Shown piece after piece: positions 56,401-64,000 of a stretch of 64,000 bases of DNA. The DNA lies in contig NC_054744.1 in the NCBI RefSeq assembly GCF_018143015.1, forward strand, positions 2,811,059-2,875,058. Direction: 5' to 3'. This DNA comes from Lytechinus variegatus. Lineage: Eukaryota; Echinodermata; Echinoidea; Temnopleuroida; Toxopneustidae. The notes below the pieces were generated by a model, which was not told where the DNA came from, did no database searches, and saw only the letters and a program-made list of their open reading frames with translations. Each line of letters opens with the position of its first letter. The first letter of the stretch is position 1. The position numbers were made by a program, and so were the translations under genes.

Positions 56401-57121
56401 CTGCTTCATGTTCGGCCCAGCGGATGACAGCATTGAAGAGCATGCTCTCTTTAATACCAAGTGTATCTCGTTCTAGCACAACGATCAATGTGTCAAGGTC
56501 GATGTCTGTAAAACCTTCTGCGCTTAGCGCCTCTGCGGTGTTTTTGTCGATTGTTTCCAAGCAGAGGTTAGCAAGTTGTGGTTCATCAAACAGTCTGGCT
56601 TGCGTAAGCAGCATAAAAGCATTATCAGAACTAAGGTTCTTCTTGAGGAAATCCACGCATTCGGATTCGAGCGCAGGGACAGCGTATTTCTTAGCCGTGT
56701 AAAGTGTTGTCATGACACTCTCTGGTCCAATCTGTACTTCATCGGAGTAAAGGAAGCGCAGCAGAGCAAGAAACGCTGCGGGCTCCACGTCTGGGAGTTC
56801 TACCTCGCTTGATGTTGTAGCCATGCCACCGTTGAACATGGCATCAAAGACAGCACTTCCTACAGACAGGACAAACTTGTGAGCGGGTATCCGCTGCATG
56901 TTGTCTCCTTTCCCAACGATGAAGTGGACATCACTCAAGGTTTCATTGTTAAACATAAAAGCCATACGTTCTTTGACACTGGTCTTGGTCGATTGCCAAT
57001 TGTAGACTACAGGCTCACTGCGACTCCTCATCACTGTGGATACCGGAACCGGAGCAGGAGGAGGGGGAAGGGTTGGCTCTCTTTCTAGCTGTAAGTTCCT
57101 CTGGGCAGCGGCCCCAGCCAT
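53277..57121 (-). CDS. BTBD2: BTB-BACK-PHR protein of the BTBD1/BTBD2 type, complete
   Basis: BTBD1/2 proteins bind topoisomerase I and TRIM5-like partners and, like other BTB-BACK-PHR proteins, probably act as cullin-3 substrate adaptors in cytoplasmic bodies. Exons in transcript order are 57121-56103, 55224-55137, 54189-54043 and 53435-53277, all GT-AG and in frame, giving 470 residues. A proline-rich N-terminus ([10 protein letters not shown]) precedes BTB (about 60-155, [10 protein letters not shown] ... [16 protein letters not shown]), BACK (about 165-265, [17 protein letters not shown]) and PHR (about 320-470, [37 protein letters not shown]; ending IFYT as in vertebrates). The N-terminus is shorter than in human BTBD2. 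Whether it is the single BTBD1/2 ancestor cannot be decided here. Confidence 0.95.
53436..54042. other. BTBD2 intron 3, with a repeat of the exon 3 end
   Basis: Apart from the tandem repeat (53696-54078) it is plain AT-rich intron. Confidence 0.7.
53696..54078 (-). repeat. Three tandem copies spanning the exon 3 / intron 3 border
   Basis: Units start at 53696, 53855 and 53986 (aattcttac, then gccctagatg, tgtattataaataagaactt). Unit three holds the true exon end and donor. Unit one holds about 35 bases of copied exon end (tttgagtgtggcactagcaa) and an intact gtaagttctt at about 53752; unit two keeps the donor but lacks the exon end. Confidence 0.9.
54043..54189 (-). CDS. BTBD2: BTBD2 exon 3
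   Basis: Acceptor atttttag, donor gtaagt. Encodes [40 protein letters not shown] and NYVASATLK. The last part of the exon and its donor are repeated downstream in the intron. Confidence 0.94.
54190..55136. other. BTBD2 intron 2
   Basis: AT-rich; no repeats or genes recognised. Confidence 0.55.
55137..55224 (-). CDS. BTBD2: BTBD2 exon 2
   Basis: Acceptor cttcgtag, donor gtaatt. Encodes [20 protein letters not shown] and PADYSVNIQ, the start of the PHR domain. Confidence 0.94.
55225..56102. other. BTBD2 intron 1
   Basis: Holds one MITE (55640-55950); otherwise AT-rich with no feature. Confidence 0.6.
55640..55950. mobile_element. MITE with gtcccgtattctgaagtc ends
   Basis: Left end gtcccgtattctgaagtcag and right end gacttcagaacacgggc are inverted repeats, extended by gtttaa / ttaaac. 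The middle has catggcatggtcc. It lies in BTBD2 intron 1. Confidence 0.75.
56103..57121 (-). CDS. BTBD2: BTBD2 exon 1 (start codon; BTB and BACK)
   Basis: Encodes residues 1 to about 340. The chosen start, ATGGCTGGGGCC at 57121, is the first ATG of the frame and has a strong context. Donor gtaggt. The long first exon with BTB plus BACK and then short PHR exons matches the vertebrate layout. Confidence 0.94.
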
Positions 57122-57298
57122 AGTGCATACTTCTCACAGTTTGTTGAGTCACCACAAGATCAAGAGCAAAAGATATGTTGCCTGTTTAAAGAGTGAAAAT
57201 ATAAATGCTAAATCAAGGTGATGTTGCAATAAACATGGAACTATCAACTATAAGAGTTTTGAAATATAAAGAAACAAGGATTCATATGAAACAAATGA

Positions 57299-57625
57299 AA
57301 AAAGCGCGATGTTCGGTTACAGCGAACCGACACATCCGCGGTGGCAGAACATGCTTGGGAGAAGCAACACCACCCAGATTGGGAGGGTGTACATTGCATT
57401 GCCAAAGAAAGACATTGGTATACACGCAGGATTAAGGAGGCTATTAGTATACGTCTTTGTCCTAACAACTTCAACAGAGACAGCGGGATCGACATCCCCG
57501 ATTTCTGGATGCGAACCATCCGACAGCACAATACCCCCTTACCTGGCAGTGCACGCCTACCCGATCGTTCCCGGCCCCGATCGAGGGACCGCTCAGCCAG
57601 TCAACCCCCGCCCACGGGAAACTAG
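57299..57625 (+). mobile_element. Penelope-like retroelement remnant: end of the GIY-YIG endonuclease region
   Basis: The frame through 57341 reads TSAVAEHAWEKQHHPDW, HWYTRRIKEAISIRL and NNFNRDSGIDIP, the conserved end of the Penelope-like retroelement protein (usually TSAVSEHA ... HWYTRRVKEAI ... NRDSGIEIP). The reverse transcriptase part is absent. The GC-rich sequence stands out and begins about 180 bases upstream of the BTBD2 start codon, in the opposite orientation. Confidence 0.75.
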
Positions 57626-57935
57626 CGAGCCCGCCAATTTTGGTCTCAAATGCATATTGCCGACCCACGGCGTATTTGCATATAATTTGCATAACTCCTG
57701 ACCAATCACACAACGGATCAGTGCCCACCTATTGTTCTCGCGCTTGTGCGTACGGTCTTGGAGATTAGTATAAATACAGTACGATATCGGACAATCCTTG
57801 TCACTTGATAAAGAGTTGCAGCGGCACTCGAAAGCTCGTGAACTTGTAAGCTAGTGAACACTTTTTGCGAGAGTGATCACGAATTTCCTAGAAAGCCAGT
57901 GAACACTTTTTGCGAGAGTGATCACGAATTTCCTT
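57626..57935 (+). mobile_element. Probable 3' tail of the Penelope-like remnant, with a 45-base tandem pair
   Basis: Follows the endonuclease remnant: a TATA-like tataaatacag at about 57768, then ttgcagcggcactcgaaagc, a phrase typical of the tails of these elements, then gtgaacactttttgcgagag twice (57855 and 57899). I looked for a hammerhead-ribozyme core and found no convincing CTGANGA. Confidence 0.5.
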
Positions 57936-58189
57936 GTTGACCATAGTAGATTGCGAGACAAATGAATACCCTCTAGCGATTATTTCAATCCGCAATAATG
58001 AACCTATTTAGTATAAATGAAAAATAATTCATAGTTCATCTGACTACAAATTGTTTTTGAATCATAAGGACTTTATTCAATTACTTTTCAGTAACCCTGA
58101 CATATTCTGAGTGCAAGTTTCTTATTATCTCTTGTCTGTGAAAACAACAAGTAGTTGAGTTTCAATTAGACTTTCAATAAAATTTGAAA

Positions 58190-58620
58190 ATGAGACAAAT
58201 CAGTACACAACAGCCAAGTTAATTTCAAGTCCCAAAGCTGCCACCATGAAAATGAGAAGATTTCAAGCAGTGCACAACAAGTCCAACCAAGCAGATTTTA
58301 AATCCCATTGCTGCCACTATAAAAATAAGATGATTTCAAGCAGTACATAACAGCCAACTTAATTTCAAATCCCACCGCTGCCTAGTCTTGAGGACGCAAT
58401 GATGATGACTTTAAAACATATCATTGACGTATATGTCATTATTTTTTAAAGTCATCATCATTGCATCCTCAAGACTAACCGCTGCCACCATGAAAATGAG
58501 ATGACTTCAAGCACTACACTTCAGCTAATCTAATTTCAAATCCCACCGCTGCCACCGTGAAAATGAGATGATTTCAAGAAGTACACAACTGCCAAGTTGA
58601 TTTCAGGTAGTGTATAGATA
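58190..58620. repeat. Tandem repeat, about five copies of about 70 bases
   Basis: The unit contains aatcccaccgctgccaccat, gaaaatgagatgatttcaag and cagtacacaacagcc; unit starts are near 58238, 58308, 58376, 58480 and 58552. It shares its core with the 43-base minisatellite at 35880-36416. Confidence 0.85.
58383..58477. mobile_element. 95-base hairpin transposon with a 9-base target duplication
   Basis: The left arm TAGTCTTGAGGACGCAATGA and the following 14 bases pair with the right arm (ending CATCCTCAAGACTA) with one mismatch in 34. ACCGCTGCC flanks both sides (58374-58382 and 58478-58486); removing the element and one copy restores a normal repeat unit exactly. The length of the duplication would suit a Mutator-like parent (9-11), less well hAT (8). 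Confidence 0.9.
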
Positions 58621-59762
58621 CATAAGCTGAACATTGTTTTCACAAGGGCTGTATTATCACAAACTTATGTTGGCCTATTCTGTTCACAAAAGTTTATATT
58701 TTGAACTTCAAACCACTAACTTCAAACCAATTCTTTATTGTTATTAATATCATCATCATCTGTTATTATCAGTTTGCCTAAGCAAGCCAATATAATAGGC
58801 CTACTATTTATTATAATCTAATTGTCATACTTTCTTAGAATTTACGGCCAAAATGATTATTCTAAAATATATTTCATTATCATAATCATCTAATCATCAA
58901 GTTAGAGTAGGAAAAGTATTATAATTTAGGAAAAGTATTATAATTTGGCAAAAAACAATCTTCAAAGACAAAGTTTAATAACATAAAACTTGCCACAAAA
59001 TAACATACGATTCACAGTTGTTGTGTAGATCCAATTTTCATATTCCTGGAATTTTTCTTTTCCCTGAACCTTTCCTTGAAAAGGTGAAAATTTCCTAGTA
59101 TTTCCCGAATTCCCGGAGAAATGGAAACACTGACGGCTCACTCGGGTCTATTTAACACTATATTATTCATTATTTAACTCTCAATTCTCATTTTACGCAC
59201 TTATTACTTAACCCCGGCACTGCACCGTATATATCAGACATCTTATTCTTAAGACAAATATGAAGAAAAAATATTCGAAGCAATATGGGTTACCTTTTTA
59301 TTTTACTACTGTACTTAAGGTAAAAAAATAAACAAAAGCCATACCACAAAAATGAAGCTCAAACATCACATCGGTACGTTCGTCTTAAATCCTGTAAATA
59401 TAAATAATTATGTTCCAATCAATACCATTTTCTTCCTTCTTTCTACCAGCACAGCTCCTATTCGGTCTCTAAATATGAAATGTCGCCAACTTGAGGTCAG
59501 GTCAAAATTTATCGCCCAATAATCCTTTTTATAAGCCAAAATTATATTCACTGCAAGCCAAATGGGAATGACGCATTCGTTGTAGTCTCGCATCAAGTAG
59601 ATCTTACAGTTTATCTAATGGATTCAATCTAATACAAAATTTACTGTCATCTGATCATAGGCCTTTATTTCGTTGCAGTAATAATTTAGATTAGTCATTG
59701 GGGTCATTACCAATGATCCTACTTTATATTCATGAAACTTGTTTTAATTGATTCCTTTTCAT

Positions 59763-60368
59763 TTAAAGGTCAAGTCCACCTCAGAAAAATATTAATTTGA
59801 ATCAATAGAGAAAAATCAGACAAGAACAATGCTGAAAATTTCATCAAAATTGGATGTAAAATAAGAAAGTTATGACATTTCAAAGTTTCGCTTATTTTTA
59901 ACAAAATATGAACGAGCCAGTTACATCCAAATGAGAGAGTCGATGATGTCACTCACTCACTATTTCTTTTGTTTTTTATTGTTTGAATTATACAATATTT
60001 CAATTTTTACGAATTTGACAATTAGGACCTCCTTGCCTGAAGCACAAAATGTTAAATTAATGGAATTCCACGGTGTTCAGGGAGAAATGAAACTTCATTT
60101 CACATGATAATGATGAGAAAATAAAAATATTTCATAATTCAAACAATAAAAAACATAAGAAATAGTGAGTGAGTGATATCATCGACTCTCTTCATTTGGA
60201 TGTAACTGGCTCGTTCATATAACTATTTTGTTAAAAATAAGCGAAACTTTAAAATGCCATAACTTTCTTATTTTACATCCGATTTTGATGAAATTTACAG
60301 TATTATGCTTGTTGAATTTTCACTTTTTATTTAAATTAAGTTTTTGTTGGGGTGGACTTGTCCTTTAA
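59763..60368. mobile_element. 'ggacaagtccacc' MITE, copy 3 (most complete)
   Basis: Ends TTAAAGGTCAAGTCCACC and GGTGGACTTGTCCTTTAA (the latter preceded by gttggg). The arms are inverted repeats over about 200 bases or more: tggatgtaaaataagaaagt / actttcttattttacatccg, and gactctcttcatttgga against tccaaatgagagagtc. Confidence 0.85.
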
Positions 60369-60918
60369 AGAGCCCACCCCCCCAAAAAAAAAATCACACT
60401 GGTATAAACGTAGCAAATGGCTCTATATACACAATAAAAACGTTTTATCCGCTGATTATTATGTTTTTAATAAATCTCTCTCAATTAGGTATTTTAATTA
60501 AAACAAAAGTTTTGTGGATTAAAACGTCAATGTTCTGTTTCTAATAATGTTGCCGACAAAGTACTGTATATTGGTTTCAGATCATTCAGTTCCTCTCTAA
60601 CCATACATCCAAGTAAATCCAATGTGGTATTTTCACGTGACATCCACATAACATACATTTGTATTTAAAGTTACTTAGGCCTTTATTCATTCAATTTAAT
60701 TCAAATAAAAATTTATTTCTTCCATTTCATTACATTTTCGGAAACATTAATATTCATACAAAAATCAATTTATGATGAAGAATATAAATATGTACATATT
60801 AGAAGGCGATATCGTAAGAGCTGGGCTTGTTATGAAAAAAAAGCATAAAGTCATGGAAACAATTATCAATGAATACACTGCATTATAAGGTGCATGGGAA
60901 ATTTAATCAAATATTCTC

Positions 60919-61159
60919 AGGGGCGGATCAAGAATTTTCCAAAGGGGGGGGGGAGACACATTTTTCCGAGGAAAAAGTTGAAAAGCCCCCCCAAAAGTTT
61001 TTAATTGATATTTCGTCCCCGAAAAATGTTGACAATCAAAAAAAAGGTCTTTACTTACAAAAAGGGAGGGGCACACTTTGTTTTAATGCAATTTCAAATT
61101 TTAATTTTGCTTCTCAAAAGGGGAGCACGGACCGGCTGTGCCCCCCTGGATCCGACAGT
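60919..61159. mobile_element. Short G-rich element with ggggcggatc ends, copy 2
   Basis: Left end ggggcggatcaagaattttc and right end cccctggatccgac; internal ttttaattttgcttctcaa as in the copy at 12387-12625. The 105-codon open frame across it is not a gene. Confidence 0.75.
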
Positions 61160-61439
61160 AAATATACTGACCAAATATCTAAATAAATTATGGTCAGAAT
61201 AGTATTCCTTCTCATTGATTTAAGTTTATAGTCGTTAACGCTTAAAAAGGATGTTCGCGGCTGAAAAATGATTAAGGGTAAATAAATAGATTAAAAATGA
61301 ATGAGTAATAAAACGTAAATAAATAGAGTAAAATTCACCCAAATGCTGAAAATTCAATCAAAATCTCATAACAAATAAATATTTTAGCAATGTTTGTGAA
61401 CAGATATGCACTCGGTCATTATGTGCGCTAATGCATGAT

Positions 61440-61551
61440 GCACTCTGAAAAATGAAGTGCTAATTTGAACTAGACAAATCAGCACTCCGAAGTGCAGTCA
61501 CTATACACGCTCTTTAAGAGCTAAATTAGCACTTCATTTTTTAGAGTGTGC
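61440..61551. mobile_element. 112-base hairpin element (gcactctgaaaaatgaagtg ends)
   Basis: The left gcactctgaaaaatgaagtg and the right cacttcattttttagagtgtgc are inverted repeats, extended by ctaatt / aattag; there is a short inner inverted repeat, gcactccgaagtgc. Confidence 0.75.
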
Positions 61552-61652
61552 CATGTCCCCATTTTCCTTTTCTTATGTTAAACATGGAATCATGAAATTA
61601 GGCCTATTTCAGATTTTAGACATTATGTATGATGTCTCCCTTATAACAAAAT

Positions 61653-62647
61653 AAATCATTTTCCTTTATGCACTCTTTTAATGTTCACTTCTCATTTTTT
61701 TTTATTTCTGTATTTACATTACATCATAATAAAAACGAAGTGACAACGGGCTACACCAGTTGCATTTTTAATGCATCAGTTGTCAATCAAACGTTTTCAT
61801 TCTTGGTGGATAAATTTGAATAAATACAACAATAAAATACAAAAGGATTATGATCATTATAAAAACATGACGTCATGTTTACGGTGATTACAATGTGATG
61901 ATCATGATGTTAATATTGATTGTCGTTTATACGTCTGGTGATGATGACCATCATTTTATAAGAATTTCCATAGGTTTATTGCATCGAATTGGATTTATTT
62001 ATCTATTTTGATCTTAAAACAAATGGAAATTCGTTGGTCGCTGGTCCTGGCCCTGTGAGTTGCCTCGTGTGTTATTTTCCAATTTCCATATAGGCAGCAC
62101 CCCTGGAAATCTGGTGGGTATGCTAAATGGCAAAATGAAAATGACCATCTTTAAATTTGTTTTGCTGTCATTATTTTCATGGAATAGGCCTAAAATCACC
62201 TTTTTGTAGTGGAAATCTTTTCTTTTTTTTTGCTTGTCAAATCTTTTCTGAAACACAATCACCTTCTTTATGTAGCCAAACCCCCACTTTTTTTGCTTGT
62301 GAAATTTAAACCAGCACTACCCACCCCCCTGTAAAAAAGTTGTTCCCATGGCCCTGTCGCTGTTTATATATGAACAAAAAAGAAAATTGTCATTTAGTGT
62401 AACCATTCCTTTCAAATATAATAAGAAACATGGGATGGACTGGAGAAAGAAAAAATATCCAGGATGAAATAAAAGAACATGTTTATGGAGTTGTACATGA
62501 CATCTTTTTTTAAATATGTAAAAACATTCCCGCCAGCAACTGGTGTAGCCCGTTGTCACATCATTTTTATTATGATGTAAAATAAGTAGAGAAATAAAAA
62601 AAATATGAGAAGTGAAATTTCAAAGAGTGCATAAAAGGGAAATAATC
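61653..62647. mobile_element. About 1 kb element with about 110-base inverted arms
   Basis: Left arm 61653-61764 (tttatgcactctttta, acatcataataaaaacgaag, tgacaacgggctacaccagt) and right arm 62535-62647 (actggtgtagcccgttgtca, catttttattatgatgt, aaagagtgcataaa) are complementary with some differences. The middle is AT-rich and non-coding. Confidence 0.8.
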
Positions 62648-64000
62648 CTGAAAACAGATAAAAGTCCTCAAAATGGCTCTTTTTCGGGTCCTTTTTTTTA
62701 AATTGTCAGCTAGAGTTGGCGCGCTCGCATCATTGGTCCAATACTGAGTCTTTTGGTTGAAAAGTTAACATACACTTCAAACTTGAGTCCGGTAAGTACC
62801 CCCCCCCTCCCACTGGTGCACAGATCGGAATGGGGACCATGAGCCCCGAAAAGTTTGACGACAAAGAAATAATAGGGAAAAGGTAAAAATGAAAAGAAAC
62901 ACGGTGAAATATTTATTTTTGAATATGTTTAAATCTACTAGTAGGCCCTATCACAATATATTAATCATCAACACCGATCGACATCCTTGCTTGTCTTTCC
63001 TCTTTATTCCCTTTTCGTAACTCTTTTCCAGATTTGCTTTTCATCTCTTAAAAAAAATACAAAAGGGCTGGTCGCCCCTTTCCTGTATTTTACCATGGAG
63101 CTACTTAGCTCCATGATTTTATGATATAAATAGCATTTGAATTTGCATGGAACTGCTTATAGCACCTCCCCAAATGGTCTTGTTCTCCGAGAAATTTATA
63201 TAAGCCATGTTTCTGGATGAAAGATATAAAGTCAAATAAATAAAGGGAAGAGAGAAATGAAGGAAAGAAGCAAGGAAGGGTGAAAGGAAGGAACAGAGCT
63301 AGGACAAAATAAAGACAGAAGAAAGAAAGATGAAGGAAGGAAGAAACAAAGAAAGAAGGAATTAAAGACGGAACTGAAAGGACGAAAGAAAGGAAGATAG
63401 AAGAAAGAAAGAGAGAACCAAACAAACAAATAAACGAATAAATAAAGAAAGAAAAAGAAAAAAGAAAGAAAGAAAGATGAAGGAAGGAAGAAAGAAAAAA
63501 AAAGAATTAAACTTGGAACTGGAAGCACAAAAAAAGTAAGATAGAAGAAAGAAAGAGATAAACAAATAAATGAATAAATATATGATAAATAAATACAAAG
63601 ATAGAAAGAAACTTAAAAAGAAAGAAAGACTGAAGAAATGAAGAAAGACAGAAAGAAAGAAAAATATAAAGAAAGCAAGAAAGAAGGAGAGAAAGAAAGA
63701 AGAAAGAAAGAAAGATAGAAAGAAAGAAAGAAAGAAAAAAATAAAAAAAGAAAGAAAAAAAAGAAAAGGAAGGAATAAAGAAAGGAAGAAAGAAAAAAAG
63801 AATTAAAGAAAGAAATTTAAAAAATCAAAGAAAAACAAATCGACTCTGCCTTACTAATTCCAAATTTCCTTAAAACTAGACTATGTAATTTACGTCGGGC
63901 TTTTATTGTCCATATTTTGGCTAGAAAACCGCGCGAGAACGTCACTCTTTACTTTGTTTATCAAATATTCGGCTGACCGATCGAGAGAGAATGAATGAAC
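62648..64000. other. Intergenic end of window
   Basis: Holds a large purine tract (63236-63845). The last 150 bases are slightly more GC-rich (gaaaaccgcgcgagaacgtc) but show nothing recognisable. Confidence 0.5.
63236..63845. repeat. (GAAA)n / (GGAA)n purine tract, about 600 bases
   Basis: Imperfect GAAA, GGAA and AAAT repeats with almost no pyrimidine on +. Open frames on - (FLSFFFL-type) are repeat translations. Confidence 0.93.

Larger units (their letters stand above)
57936..59762. other. Intergenic, upstream of BTBD2
   Basis: Holds the 70-base tandem repeat with its 95-base insertion (58190-58620). The remainder, 58620-59762, is AT-rich without recognised features. Confidence 0.55.
60369..61652. 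other. Intergenic with two small elements
   Basis: Contains the G-rich element at 60919-61159 and the hairpin element at 61440-61551. Otherwise AT-rich. Confidence 0.55.

Noticed and set aside
57340-57625. Host gene exon
   Set aside because: The conserved motifs are those of a Penelope-like retroelement protein and the 5' part is missing.
57780-57900. Hammerhead ribozyme in the Penelope-like tail
   Set aside because: Such ribozymes are known in this group, but the required CTGANGA core is not found.
60869-61202. 105-codon and 65-codon frames
   Set aside because: They run through the G-rich element that also occurs at 12387-12625.
63105-63598. Overlapping Phe/Leu/Ser-rich frames that look like membrane proteins
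   Set aside because: They are the - strand translation of the GAAA purine tract.

Overview
The window is nuclear DNA from an animal, most likely an echinoderm and probably a sea urchin. Genes are split by many GT-AG introns, most of the DNA is AT-rich and non-coding, and it is crowded with short inverted-repeat transposons, tRNA-derived SINEs, a Gmr1-like LTR element and poly-G runs. The animal assignment is firm from the genes. The sea-urchin assignment is an inference from the repeat families.

Three host genes can be read exon by exon. (1) The last five coding exons of GKAP1 (G-kinase anchoring protein 1) lie on + from 881 to 7923; its 5' part is outside the window. (2) A complete ten-exon gene for a glucose-6-phosphate 1-epimerase-like mutarotase (283 residues) lies on + from 13486 to 40571. 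(3) A complete four-exon BTBD1/BTBD2-type gene (BTB-BACK-PHR, 470 residues) lies on - from 53277 to 57121. The last two converge across about 12.7 kb of intergenic repeats. Beyond 57.1 kb I see only repeats and remnants.

The most complex region is the 12 kb intron 5 of the mutarotase gene (21583-33576). It holds a Gmr1-like Ty3/gypsy element on - (gag and pol look whole; integrase lies upstream of reverse transcriptase; primer site matches tRNA-Gln). It also holds a second copy of about 0.9 kb of host sequence, including part of exon 5, joined to a second full LTR, and a 1.75 kb PIF/Harbinger-like DNA element present in only one of the two host copies. This is either a real rearrangement or two haplotypes joined in assembly.

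The most unusual structure is a 2.7 kb fold-back element (43786-46469). It is built of about five roughly 183-base units per arm, the arms are mirror images around about 45370, and a smaller inverted-repeat element is nested in the left arm. Other notable items are a 95-base hairpin element with a 9-base target duplication inside a tandem repeat (58383-58477), a GKAP1-intron repeat carrying DR1 nuclear-receptor-like motifs, and a BTBD2 intron that repeats its own 5' splice site.
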